In this document: positions 26,559 through 35,254 of the stretch, piece by piece | Layout: each line of letters begins with the position of its first letter | Numbering within the stretch: position 1 is the stretch's first letter | Origin: Saccharomonospora xinjiangensis XJ-54 | Lineage (GTDB): Bacteria > Actinomycetota > Actinomycetes > Mycobacteriales > Pseudonocardiaceae | Direction of reading: 5' to 3' | Assembly (NCBI RefSeq): GCF_000258175.1 | Contig: NZ_JH636049.1 | Span: forward strand, 52,221-116,220 | Length of the DNA stretch: 64,000 nucleotides | Program-made: the position numbers and the translations under genes | Notes under the pieces: model-generated | The model's input: only the letters and a program-made list of their open reading frames with translations | The model's database searches: none | Told to the model about the DNA's origin: nothing

Positions 26559-27011
26559 TTACCGTGTCCGCCGTCGCTTGTGGACGACGCGCCAGCACTG
26601 GGCGGCGGCGTCCCAGTAGATCTGCGTGCTGGCGTTCTTGCCTCGCTTCGCCTTGTCGCTGATCTGGCCGAGGTCGAGATCTTCCAGCGCGCGAATGGCC
26701 TCGTTCGACATGGCGGGGCCCACGTAGACGGCCAGGTCGAGTTTCGGATCGGGATCTTTGACCACCAGCAACGCCCTGCTGCCGTCCGCTGAATCGGCCG
26801 CTGCGTCCCCGAACTGCCTGCGCAGCCAGTCACGAACAGCGTTGTAGGAGTCCTCGGCGGCTTTCTTCGCCAAGGTCTGGACGAACGGCAGCACCGCTGC
26901 CGTGATCACCGCGGTCGTCACCACTTCACCGAGCGCGTTCGTCGTGTTGACGACCGTGACCTGGCCCGGCGGCGCGGGGTCACCGTCGAAAGAAGAGTCG
27001 TCATTCGCCAC
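26559..27011 (-). CDS. Unrecognised protein, first gene of the peptidase operon
   Basis: About 150 residues, no family recognised. An acidic N-terminal tail (NDDSSFDGDPAPPGQ) leads to a hydrophobic stretch VVTTAVITAAVLPFVQTLAKK that may be a membrane helix or amphipathic anchor, then DSYNAVRDWLRRQF. A compact C-terminal domain follows with SRALLVVKDPDPKLDLAVYVG and QIYWDAAAQCWRVVHK. The GTG at 27011 gives a sensible N-terminus; a TTG at 27023 is the alternative. It leads the operon with the TPR and metallopeptidase genes, so the three products probably work together. Confidence 0.6.
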   Translation of the reverse strand: MANDDSSFDGDPAPPGQVTVVNTTNALGEVVTTAVITAAVLPFVQTLAKKAAEDSYNAVRDWLRRQFGDAAADSADGSRALLVVKDPDPKLDLAVYVGPAMSNEAIRALEDLDLGQISDKAKRGKNASTQIYWDAAAQCWRVVHKRRRTR

Positions 27012-27239
27012 GGTGGCCCCCAAACCCGCGTCTCACGGCATCCTTTTCCCTGCAGCGAAAAGCAGTATAGGCACCGAGCCGCATCCCGGCGAAGGTTCCG
27101 GAAAACGTCCACCGGATCGTTCGAAGGCGAGAGAGGAAAAACCACGCCCTGCACGGCACCGGGCCGCGTCGCGTTCACGCGACGAGCGATCCGAGTGTGG
27201 GGATCGTGGGGGCCCGCATCACACGGACCCCCACGGCGG

Positions 27240-28562
27240 TCACGAATTCCGGAAGAACCGGTCGAGCACGCGTGTTCCGAACTTGAGCGCCTCCACGGGC
27301 ACGCGCTCATCGACACCGTGGAACAACGCCGAGAAATCGAGGTCGTCCGGCAGCTTCAGCGGCGCGAAGCCGAAGTTGCGGATGCCGAGTTTCTGGAACG
27401 CCTTCGCGTCGGTGCCGCCCGACAGCATGTACGGCAGGGTGCGCGCCCCCGGGTCCTCGGCGAGAACGGCGGCACTCATGGCATCCACCAGCGCGCCGTC
27501 GAACGTCGTCTCGACGGGAGGCAGTTCCAGCCATTCCCTCTCGATGTCCGGGCCGAGGATCTCGTCGAGTTCCCGGTTGAACGCCTCGACCCTGCCCGGC
27601 AGGATGCGACAGTCCACTGTGGCCTCAGCGACCGAAGGGATGACGTTCGCCTTGTATCCGGCGGAGAGCATCGTCGGGTTGGCGGTGTCACGCAGCGTCG
27701 CCCCGATCATGCGCGAGATGTTACCGAGTTTCGCGACCGAACCCTCGATGTCGTCCTCGGGGAAGTCCCACCCCGTGATCTCGGTGACGCCCGCGAGGAA
27801 CTCGCGCACCGAGTCGGTGAGCACGATGGGGAACCGGTGGTTGCCCAGCCGGGTCACGGCCTCGGCGAGCTTGGTGACCGCGTTGTCGTGGTGCAGCATC
27901 GACCCGTGGCCTGCCGTGCCGCGCACACGCAGAGTCATCCAGCGGATGCCCTTCTCGGCGGTCTCGATGAGATAGGCGCGCACGTTGTCGCGCAGCGTGA
28001 TCGAGAAACCACCGACCTCGCTGATCGCCTCGGTGGCACCCTCGAACAACTCGGGCCGGTTGTCCACCAGCCACTGCGCTCCGTATTGCCCTCCTGCCTC
28101 CTCGTCGGCGAGGAACGCGAAGATGATGTCACGCGGCGGCACGATGCCGTGGCGCTTGTAGTGCCGAGCCAGCGCGAGGGACATGCCGACCATGTCCTTC
28201 ATGTCCACGGCTCCCCTGCCCCACACATAGCCGTCCTGGACGGCCCCCGAGAACGGGTGCACCGACCACTCGGAGGCGTCGGCAGGCACGACGTCGAGAT
28301 GCCCGTGCACGAGCAAGGCACCCCGGCTCGGGTCGGCTCCGGCGAGCCGGGCGATCACGTTGTGCCGGTTCTTACCGCCGGACTCCACGTAGGTGATCTC
28401 GTAGCCGACCTCGGTGAGCTTCTCGGCCACGTACTCGGCCGCCTCCCGCTCGCCGGTCAGCGTCGCCGGATCGCCCGTGTTGGTGGTGTCGATGCGGATC
28501 AGCTCGCTCGTCAGCGTCACAGCCTCGTCGGCGGCCTCGTCGATCAAGTTGGGTGTGGTCAC
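27240..28562 (-). CDS. M20/ArgE-type zinc aminoacylase or peptidase
   Basis: A 440-residue di-zinc amidohydrolase of the M20 family. Metal-binding blocks are in order: His88 in VHGHLDVVP, Asp120 in WGRGAVDMKD, Glu154/Glu155 in LADEEAGG, then the dimerisation lid domain with RGTAGHGSMLHHDNAV, and a late His in ALFHGVDERVPVE. This group (M20/M25/M40) cleaves N-acylated amino acids or dipeptides; the exact substrate cannot be told. The GTG start has AGGAAGG upstream. It is a single gene, head-to-head with tRNA-Leu. Confidence 0.88.
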   Translation of the reverse strand: MTTPNLIDEAADEAVTLTSELIRIDTTNTGDPATLTGEREAAEYVAEKLTEVGYEITYVESGGKNRHNVIARLAGADPSRGALLVHGHLDVVPADASEWSVHPFSGAVQDGYVWGRGAVDMKDMVGMSLALARHYKRHGIVPPRDIIFAFLADEEAGGQYGAQWLVDNRPELFEGATEAISEVGGFSITLRDNVRAYLIETAEKGIRWMTLRVRGTAGHGSMLHHDNAVTKLAEAVTRLGNHRFPIVLTDSVREFLAGVTEITGWDFPEDDIEGSVAKLGNISRMIGATLRDTANPTMLSAGYKANVIPSVAEATVDCRILPGRVEAFNRELDEILGPDIEREWLELPPVETTFDGALVDAMSAAVLAEDPGARTLPYMLSGGTDAKAFQKLGIRNFGFAPLKLPDDLDFSALFHGVDERVPVEALKFGTRVLDRFFRNS

Positions 28563-28662
28563 CGCACCTTCCTATCATTCGCGCAGGTGAGCTCGCCGGT
28601 GGCGCGAAAGGCACCCCCTGTGTACGAGCCGTTCGGGCGTCCGCTACTCTATTCACCAGCAA

Positions 28663-28749
28663 GTCCGAGTGGCGGAATGGCAGACGCGCTAGCTTGAGGT
28701 GCTAGTGCCCTTAACGGGCGTGGGGGTTCAAGTCCCCCCTCGGACACCA
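28663..28749 (+). tRNA. tRNA-Leu (anticodon GAG)
   Basis: Acceptor stem GTCCGAG pairs with CTCGGAC. The anticodon stem GCTAGC/GCTAG encloses the 7-nt loop TTGAGGT with anticodon GAG, decoding CUC. A class II variable arm (TGCCC...GGGCG) and the T-arm GGGGGTTCAAGTCCCCC are present, and CCA is encoded. tRNA-Leu genes are frequent integration sites; foreign DNA starts just downstream. Confidence 0.95.
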
Positions 28750-28967
28750 GCGGGTGGGATCTCCATCCCATCATTACGGAATTTCTTTCGATCAGACAGC
28801 CAGCACAGACTTCTACGCTGGCTGTCTTTCCGCATCTCCCGGATACCTCCTCCCTGTGGTTGGGGGTGGTGGCCGTGGTTGAGGCGTCTGTTCCGGCCGT
28901 GGTTCCGCAGTCACTCCCGGCACCCGCCGGGTGTACTCCTCCTACTGGATGCGGATCCAGCAACACT

Positions 28968-29993
28968 GGAGCCACCGACGGCTAGATGTAGGAGGGCTGG
29001 ACGTTGGTGACGCCGTCCCGGAGGCGTGATGTTGGCGGCTGACGTCGGCGCCGCTGTGTGGCCGGTGGTGGTTGTGGTGGATGTTCCAGACGGCGATCGC
29101 AGCTGAGCGGGCGTCTTCGCTGGTGAACTCGCGAGCGTAGAGGAGTTCTTCGGCCAGGATCCGCTGGTAGCGTTCCACCTTCCCATTGTGGTGAGGCGTG
29201 TACGGCTTGATCCTCTGGTGCCGGGTCTGGTTGCCGACGATCCGGGCGAAGTCGCCTGAGCGGTAACAGGCACCGTTGTCGGTGACGATTCGATGGATGT
29301 GGTTGATGCCGTGGGCGGCGAACCAGACCTGCGCTCGGGCGAGGAACGCGGCCGCGGTGGCACCCTTCTCATCGGCCAGCGGTTCGGTGTAGGCGAGCCG
29401 TGAGAACCCTTCGACGATGGAGTGCAGGTAGATGTAGCCGCGCTTCGCGCCGGCAGACTTGGCGTGCCCGGCTGCCTTGGCTCGGTCGCTGTTGCGGCCG
29501 TGGACGCGCCAGCCACCGCCATCGGGGATCCGCCCGACCTTTTTGACGTCCAGGTGCACCATGTGACCCGGCCAGCGGGCAGTGATCTTCCCCGGGTTGC
29601 GGTTGTTCTCGCCATTGGGCTCGATGAACTTGCGCTTGCCGAGTCCAAGTCGGGTGAGGTGTCGGCTGACGCTCCGGCGGTTGATCACGAACCCGGTGTT
29701 CGCCAGTTCATCGGTGATCCGTTGAGCCGACCACGTGCGCTCTCGGCGCCAGATCTCGACCTGCTCGATAACCCACGAAGGTGTCGCGTTGGGGCTCCGG
29801 TGAGGAATCGAAGAGCGGTCTTGAAGCCCGGCATCGCCACGACGACGCCATCGGTTGACCCACTTGGATACGCAGGCTCGTGAGATTCCATCTCAGCTGC
29901 GACGTGGGCGATGGGGCGGCTCTTGCAGCGTTCGATCAGGCGTCGTCGACCTTCAACGGACAGAGGAGCGTTGGCGTGCGTCATCGTGGCTCC
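28968..29993 (-). mobile_element. IS481-family insertion sequence, degenerate
   Basis: About 1 kb holding one frameshifted IS481-type transposase. Candidate ends are GGAGCCAC (28968-28975) and its complement GTGGCTCC (29986-29993), placed just outside the true stop and start of the transposase. No target duplication was confirmed. Its right end runs into the 3' end of the MFS gene, which uses a stop codon inside the element. Confidence 0.6.
28982..29984 (-). pseudogene. IS481-family transposase with two frameshifts
   Basis: The product would be about 334 residues: N-terminal HTH (MTHANAPLSVEGRRRLIERC, then ISRACVSKWVNRWRRRG in a second frame) and an rve-type DDE domain with HLDVKK, TDNGAC and GKVERYQ as the three acidic blocks. 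It breaks twice. Near 29888 a G appears lost from ATGGGA, shifting the frame before ISRACV. Near 29043 a G appears lost from GACGGT, shifting the frame before QPPTSRLRDGVTNVQPSYI, whose stop is at 28982. The central frame alone spans 29053-29688. Both losses are in short G runs, so they could be decay or sequence error. Confidence 0.8.
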
Positions 29994-31489
29994 GCGGCCT
30001 CGCTGTGTGCTTCTCCAGCAGGAAGGTCGTCTCTGGTTGAGCGGGGCAGCCAGCGGAGAGCGACGATGCCGAGCGCGAGGTGGAGCAGGCTGGCCGCGGC
30101 TGCTGCTACGTGCAGGCCGGTGAGGAAGGCCGACTTGGCGTCGGTGACCAGCGTTTGTGCCAGGCCTGGGAGTTGAAGCGTTTCGTCGAGTGTCGGCGCG
30201 AGGTCGGGGCCTTGGAGTCGGAACAGCAAGGCGGCAAGTGAGCCGAGGAGTGCGATGCCGAGAGCGTTACCTATCTCATTACTGGTCTCGGCGATCGCGC
30301 CAGCTGAGCCTGCCCGCTCGGGCGGAACCGCACCGACGGCGGTGTCGGCGACGACCGCGAATGAGATGCCGTAGCCGATGCCAGCGATCGCTGTGGAGGT
30401 GATGTACCAGCCGATCCCACCGGTGACGGTGGTGGGCAGGAGAAGGAGGAGTCCGATGGCGATGGAGAAGTGGCAGATCAGCAAGGCGGTGCGCTTGCCA
30501 ATGCGATCGACCACTGCTGGGGTCACGATGCAGGTCGTGGTGAGCACGACGGCCCCTGGCAGCGCCAGCAGTGCGGCTTGCAGGACGGGAATATCGAGGA
30601 CGGACTGCAGGTAGATGCCAGCCAGGTAGGCGGATGCTGACCATGCAGCCAGGGGCAGCAGGCCGGTGATCATTGCGACGGCTAAGACTCGGTCACGGAA
30701 CAGCGAGAAATCGATGAGCGGATGGTCCAGGTGCCGCTGGCGCACTCCGAACCATGCGAGTACGGCGATCCCTGCAAGTCCGGCGAGCACCGCCGAGACC
30801 GAGAGGCCCTCGGCTGCAGCGTGCTTGAGACCGTAGATCGCCAGGAGTAGACCGACTGCCGAGGTCGCCACGCTGAGGACGTCGATTCGGCCGGGCCGGG
30901 TGGCACGTACTTCCCTGAGCAGGGTGGGTGCGAAGCACAGGAACAGGACGATGACGGGAAGGTTGATCAAGAAGACCGCTCCCCACCAGAAGCGTTCCAA
31001 CAGGACACCACCGATGATGGGGCCAATCGCGAATCCTGCGGCGAAGGTGGCGGCGAAGATGCCGATGGCCTGCGCCCGTCGCTTCGGGTTGGTGAACAGC
31101 TCGCTGAGCACCGCCAGGGCGGAAGGAAGCAGGGTGGCTCCCGCGATACCCATCAGGGCACGGGCAGCGACGAGGAGCTCGGGGGTGGGGGCGAGTGCGG
31201 CGGCTGCCGAGCCGATGCCGAAGAAGCTCGCGCCGGTCATGAGCAGCTTGAGTCGGCCGTACCGGTCGCCGATGTTCCCGAACGCGATGAGCAGGGAGCC
31301 CACGGCGAAGCCGTAGATGTCCAGGATCCACAGTGCCTGGTCGGCGCTGGGGTTGAGCGCTTGGCTGACCCTCGGCATGGCAAGGAACAAGATGGAGCCA
31401 TCCATCGAGACCAGGAGCACGGGACCGAGGACGACCAGCAGACCGAGCCAGGCCCGGACACCGCTGCCGCTTGTGGGGTGTTGCGTCAT
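29981..31489 (-). CDS. DHA2-type MFS exporter (QacA/SmvA-like)
   Basis: A 502-residue, 14-helix multidrug exporter. Features are VSMDGSILFLAMPRVS in helix 1, loop motif NIGDRYGRLKLL, ALMGIAGATLLPSALAVL, and motif C in AIGPIIGGVLLE, all typical of QacA/SmvA-type pumps. The ATG at 31489 (MTQHPTSGSG) is chosen because the first helix begins soon after; the frame's upstream codons cross the promoter region. The final residues EAAEPR and the stop lie inside the presumed IS481 end, so the native C-terminus may have been replaced. It is divergent from an XRE/MmyB-type regulator, the usual arrangement for regulated efflux. Its GC content looks lower than the flanking chromosome, consistent with transfer. 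Confidence 0.87.
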   Translation of the reverse strand: MTQHPTSGSGVRAWLGLLVVLGPVLLVSMDGSILFLAMPRVSQALNPSADQALWILDIYGFAVGSLLIAFGNIGDRYGRLKLLMTGASFFGIGSAAAALAPTPELLVAARALMGIAGATLLPSALAVLSELFTNPKRRAQAIGIFAATFAAGFAIGPIIGGVLLERFWWGAVFLINLPVIVLFLCFAPTLLREVRATRPGRIDVLSVATSAVGLLLAIYGLKHAAAEGLSVSAVLAGLAGIAVLAWFGVRQRHLDHPLIDFSLFRDRVLAVAMITGLLPLAAWSASAYLAGIYLQSVLDIPVLQAALLALPGAVVLTTTCIVTPAVVDRIGKRTALLICHFSIAIGLLLLLPTTVTGGIGWYITSTAIAGIGYGISFAVVADTAVGAVPPERAGSAGAIAETSNEIGNALGIALLGSLAALLFRLQGPDLAPTLDETLQLPGLAQTLVTDAKSAFLTGLHVAAAAASLLHLALGIVALRWLPRSTRDDLPAGEAHSEAAEPR

Positions 31490-31538
31490 GCAGGCAACGC
31501 TCGATCCCGGCGCGTCCAACAGCCAGCCACCTGTTGTG

Positions 31539-31561
31539 GGTACACCCATCAGGTACACCCA
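31539..31561. promoter_or_regulatory. Direct repeats GGTACACCCA between divergent genes
   Basis: Two exact copies of GGTACACCCA start 13 bp apart (31539-31548 and 31552-31561). Each contains the near-palindrome GGTACACC. They lie midway between the MFS start (31489) and the regulator start (31594), the expected place for the regulator's operator. Confidence 0.55.
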
Positions 31562-31593
31562 CCCGCGGGCGGAGGCCGCCTAGTCTCGAGGGT

Positions 31594-32520
31594 GTGGAAA
31601 GCCTCGGAGCATTCTTGAAGAGCCGCCGCGATCGCGTGACCCCGGACCAGATTGGGCTACGCACCTATGGGACTGCCCGGCGCGTACCGGGGCTACGCCG
31701 CGAGGAGCTTGCCCACCTGGCAGGGGTCAGCGCCGGCTACTACACCCGGCTGGAGCAGGGCCAGGCAGAGACGGCCTCCGACCAGGTTCTCGACGCACTC
31801 GCGCGTGTGCTGGAACTGGACGAAGTAGAGACCGCACACCTTCATAATCTCGCCCGACAATCCTCGCGGCCCGGCCTGGCCGAACCCCCTGAGGAGGAGC
31901 CCCAGCCACGGGTTCTCGCACTGCTCGCATCGCTGGCCGAGACGACCCCAGCCATCGTGCTGGGCAGACGCGGAGACGTGCTCGCCTGGAACCGCACCGG
32001 CCACGCACTTCTCGCCGAACACGTCGCCTACGAGGCGCCCCACCACCCGCAGACTCGTCCCTCGATTCCGAGGATGTTCTTCTTGGACCCTCTCACCAGA
32101 GATCTACACCTCAACTGGGACGAGCTCGCCCGCATCCACGTCGCCTACCTGCGACTCACAGCCGGGCGCTTCCCGACCGACGCGCGCCTGGCGAACCTCA
32201 TCGGTGAGCTCACGATGCGCAGTGACCAGTTCGCCACGATGTGGGCAACCGGTGAAGTCGCCGACTGCACCACCGGCGACATGCACCTACAACACCCCAC
32301 CATCGGCGCCGCGAGCGTCGCCTACCAGGTCTGGCTCCAACCCGACAGCCCAGACCACCGCCTCGAGATCTACACCCCCAACGACACCTCCTCCGCAGAC
32401 GCACTTCAGATCCTCACCCAGCGCGTTCCTGGAGAGGACCAGCCAGCCGCGGGGTTGCCTCAGAATCCCGCGACCGGTCACGACCGCTCCGGCATGAACG
32501 TTCTGCCCCGCAACAGCTAG
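31594..32520 (+). CDS. XRE-type regulator with MmyB-like ligand domain
   Basis: A 308-residue transcription factor. The N-terminal helix-turn-helix (RRVPGLRREELAHLAGVSAGYYTRLEQGQ) is the classic HTH_31 form, followed by the MmyB-like PAS-related domain with VLGRRGDVLAWNRTGHALL, FFLDPLTRDLHLNWDELAR, and GELTMRSDQFATMWATGEV. Members often control a divergent exporter or dehydrogenase in response to a small ligand. Here the partner is the QacA-like pump. The GTG at 31594 starts at VESLGAFLKSRRDR, the normal N-terminus of the family; the longer frame is intergenic. Confidence 0.87.
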   Translation: MESLGAFLKSRRDRVTPDQIGLRTYGTARRVPGLRREELAHLAGVSAGYYTRLEQGQAETASDQVLDALARVLELDEVETAHLHNLARQSSRPGLAEPPEEEPQPRVLALLASLAETTPAIVLGRRGDVLAWNRTGHALLAEHVAYEAPHHPQTRPSIPRMFFLDPLTRDLHLNWDELARIHVAYLRLTAGRFPTDARLANLIGELTMRSDQFATMWATGEVADCTTGDMHLQHPTIGAASVAYQVWLQPDSPDHRLEIYTPNDTSSADALQILTQRVPGEDQPAAGLPQNPATGHDRSGMNVLPRNS

Positions 32521-32539
32521 ACGCCCCCATTGAAGATCA

Positions 32540-32850
32540 AACAAACTGGCCGAACACATCCGCACCCACGTCGTGTCCCGCCGTAATGCCCGCGGGGGCC
32601 GCAGCGCAGCCGAGCATCAGATCGCCGCCCTGCGGTGTCTGTACAACCACGCCGTCGCCGACGGCCTGATCCCGAAGTCCGACAACCCGGCACGACGGAT
32701 GGCGAAACCTCGCCGACTCCCCTTCATCCGACGAGGTCTGCCCGACACCAGCCTGGAGGAAATCAGCCACGTCGCGGCCACCACCGGCAACGATCGAGCG
32801 GACACCCTGCTGCTCCGCCAACATACTGCGAACTTGTCCATCCTCGCCCC
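32540..32850 (+). pseudogene. Tyrosine site-specific integrase remnant
   Basis: The frame reads LAEHIRTHVVSRRNARGG, then AEHQIAALRCLYNHAVADGL, NPARRMAKPRRLP and LEEISHVAATTGNDRADTLL, which is the core-binding domain and the start of the catalytic domain of phage/AICE-type tyrosine integrases. It stops matching after about 100 residues, before the catalytic Arg-His-Tyr residues, and has no own start. It is a 3'- and 5'-truncated fossil, lying 3.8 kb from tRNA-Leu, and supports a past integration event. Confidence 0.65.
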
Positions 32851-33206
32851 AAAGCCACCGGGTGGTCGGCGAGGCCCACGCAACGCGGAAATGCGTACAA
32901 GTTGTCAGGTAGTTCGCCGATCCCTCACTGTCAGAGACTCGAAACTGCCCTCGCGTCCCGATTCCAACTTCGCCGACCGCATCCGAGACCAACGGTCTTG
33001 GTGCGGGAACCTCTACGCACGTTTGCCCTCGCCGTTGGGCTGATTAGCGTGTTCGTCGTGCCCGAGGCACTCGGCCATCTCCGTTTCCAGCGTGGCCTCC
33101 AGCACCGTCCTCGTCAGCTGCCGGGCAGGCGGGTCCGTAACAGGAACAGTGTTTCCGACGGTTGGTGTGAGAGCGTGTCCTACCCGCCCACAGGCAAGGA
33201 GCGTGG
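32851..33206. other. Non-coding or scrambled remainder
   Basis: About 350 bp between the integrase remnant and the methylase stop. Short frames have no recognisable content. Probably residue of the same decayed element. Confidence 0.35.
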
Positions 33207-35126
33207 CTATCGGTCCAGGACGTCGAGTACGCCGTCGGCGAGGCCGTCGATGAGTTGGCTGCTGAGCAGGTCGGCGAGTTCGCCTGCTTCCCGCATCCGC
33301 TTGTGGAACAAGCGCACAGCGCGGAAGGCTTGACCTAGCCGTTGTTGCTCGTCGAGAGGCAGCAGTGGCACGTCAACCCGGCGGACGTCGAGTCTGCGTG
33401 CTCCGGACAGCGTCGTGCTGCTCGCCTCGACCGTGCGGCTCGCGGAGAGGTAGCCGGCGAGGAACTCAGCGTCCAGGCGCGCCGGGTCGACTCGGAGCAG
33501 GTGCAGGTTGGGGCCCAGGATCAGGCCCGGCTCGTCGATGAGGCGCGCCACCGTAGGTGTGCCTCCCGCGACGAGGGTCGGGACGACGACGTCGCCCGGT
33601 TCGAGGTGCACGAGGTCCGTGTCGGGAGGGTGCACCAGCCGCAGGGCCGGGGCCGTGCCGGTGGCGACGTCGCGTCCGGTCAACACCAGCTCGCCCACGG
33701 CGTCTGTCGCATCGTCCAGTTCGAGCTTCCCGGTGTGCTGCCGCACCGTCAGTGCACCGGCTTTGGCCAGTTCGGAAATTGTCAGGGTCGGATGGGTCTC
33801 CGGTGGCCGTCCGGTCACGTCGGGCAGCAGATCAATCACCGGCCCCAGGATCTGCTGCAATCGCCGGCGCTGGTTGTCCAGCTCCGCCGTGTCGATGGTC
33901 GCGCGCGGTGTGGGCAGATGGCGCGCCGGAGTCAGGTCGACGTCCTCGTCCAGGAGATCGATCGCCTCGACGACGTCGTGCCGGCCCGGCATGGTGTGGA
34001 GCGTGCCCGCTTGGAACGCCTGCCAGGGCTCCACAACGGCGGAGCGTAGCGCGGGCCAGTCTGCCTCACCGCGCGCACGGCCTCCGTGGACACTCGCGTC
34101 CACCAGCAGGACAGACGTCGCCGTGTCGGCGCCGGTCGGAGCCCGAAGCAACCACACATGCAGCGGTATCCCGGTGGAAGCGAGCAGCCCGGCGGGCAGA
34201 GCGAAGACAGCACGAATCACGCCACGCCGGACGAGTTCTTTGCGGATGAGACGCCCGGAACGGCGCGAGGCGACAGCGGCGGGCAGCACAGCGACCACGA
34301 CGCCACCCGGGCGAGCGTGGGCCAGGCAATGCTGCAACCAGGCCAGCTCCGGTTCGCTCTTCACCGGCAGCCCGTAGTCCCAGCGTCTGTCGACGCTGAG
34401 TTCCTCGTAACCCCAGTCGCGATAGCCGAAGGGTGGTTCGCAGAACACCACATCAGCACGGACGTTCGCATGGCCGTCGGCGCGGAGAGCGTCGCCTGCC
34501 ACGACGGTGGCGGGCGCGTGGAACCGCAACCGCGCTTGCGCGAGCCGCGCGAGATCAGCATCGAGTTCCTGGCCGAGTACCCGGTCGGCGCCGCGCTCGG
34601 CCGCGGCCTTCAACGCGTTGCCGACACCGCACGCCGGGTCGAGCACGACTCCGTGCACGTCGGCCAGTTCGACTATGAGGTCCGCGAGTTCGACCGGGGT
34701 GACCGAGTGGCGTCGCCGCAATGTCGCGGTATGGCGTCGGTAGAGCTGTTCGGCCAATTCGGCCTGGGAGCGGGCATCGAGCCGGTCGAGTTGTTCCCGC
34801 ACCGCCTCCGGCAGGTCCGTCTCTCGGTCCGGGGAGTGGAGGTACTCCCCCAGCTCGGCAAGGAGTCGCGTGATATCGGCATCACCACGCCCGAACGAGA
34901 GGGAATGCCACAGAGCGTCCTCGCTGTCGGACACCCGGAGCTTTCCCTGCTTACGCAACCATTGCTCGACCTCGGTGAGCCGGAACTTGGGGCTTGCCGC
35001 CCCGCTCGTCACCGGCTCAGGAAAGTCCGGGTGGCGACGCCGCCAGTTGCTGACCGCCGCCCGTCCGACGTCCGCCAACCGCGCGACCTCTGCCGCGCTC
35101 ACCAGATGCTCGTCGCCACTCACCAT
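33207..35126 (-). CDS. N6-adenine DNA methylase homologue with N-terminal HTH and altered catalytic motif
   Basis: A 639-residue protein. Residues 8-60 form a helix-turn-helix (SAAEVARLADVGRAAVSNWRRR). A type I HsdM-like methyltransferase domain follows: SAM-binding VVLDPACGVGNALKAA near residue 160 and catalytic motif IV near 230. Motif IV reads CEPPFG, where adenine methylases have N/D/S-PP-Y/F; Glu230 replaces the catalytic Asn. The C-terminal 250 residues (LTISELAKAGALTVRQ, LEPGDVVVPTLVAGG, GPNLHLLRVDP, LPLDEQQRLGQAFRAVRL) resemble an HsdS-like target-recognition domain, so specificity may be built in. No restriction subunit is adjacent. The ATG at 35126 has AAGGGG upstream. It diverges from the sigma/Wadjet genes. 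Confidence 0.8.
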   Translation of the reverse strand: MVSGDEHLVSAAEVARLADVGRAAVSNWRRRHPDFPEPVTSGAASPKFRLTEVEQWLRKQGKLRVSDSEDALWHSLSFGRGDADITRLLAELGEYLHSPDRETDLPEAVREQLDRLDARSQAELAEQLYRRHTATLRRRHSVTPVELADLIVELADVHGVVLDPACGVGNALKAAAERGADRVLGQELDADLARLAQARLRFHAPATVVAGDALRADGHANVRADVVFCEPPFGYRDWGYEELSVDRRWDYGLPVKSEPELAWLQHCLAHARPGGVVVAVLPAAVASRRSGRLIRKELVRRGVIRAVFALPAGLLASTGIPLHVWLLRAPTGADTATSVLLVDASVHGGRARGEADWPALRSAVVEPWQAFQAGTLHTMPGRHDVVEAIDLLDEDVDLTPARHLPTPRATIDTAELDNQRRRLQQILGPVIDLLPDVTGRPPETHPTLTISELAKAGALTVRQHTGKLELDDATDAVGELVLTGRDVATGTAPALRLVHPPDTDLVHLEPGDVVVPTLVAGGTPTVARLIDEPGLILGPNLHLLRVDPARLDAEFLAGYLSASRTVEASSTTLSGARRLDVRRVDVPLLPLDEQQRLGQAFRAVRLFHKRMREAGELADLLSSQLIDGLADGVLDVLDR

Positions 35127-35142
35127 GTCCCCTTTCCAAGCC

Positions 35143-35213
35143 GTGAACATACCACACAAGATACTCAGTGTTGACTGTGTTCACAGAACATGATTAACTC
35201 TGCGCGTTCACAA
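35143..35213. promoter_or_regulatory. GTTCAC-containing regulatory region
   Basis: Between the methylase and the exported-protein gene, GTTCAC occurs at 35179-35184 and 35206-35211 and inverted (GTGAAC) at 35143-35148. A further copy, GTTCACAA, lies at 35746-35753 upstream of the sigma factor gene. The shared GTTCACAA could be a sigma -35 element or a repressor site. Confidence 0.4.
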
Positions 35214-35254
35214 TCGACCGTGTTGTCGTCGTCCACCCCGAAAGCAGAGACCTC

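Noticed and set aside
27195..28697. 500-codon open frame on the plus strand
   Set aside because: Antisense to the M20 peptidase and running into tRNA-Leu.
33207..35126. Type I restriction-modification system
   Set aside because: Only an HsdM-like gene is present, with an altered catalytic motif; no HsdR or separate HsdS gene in the window.
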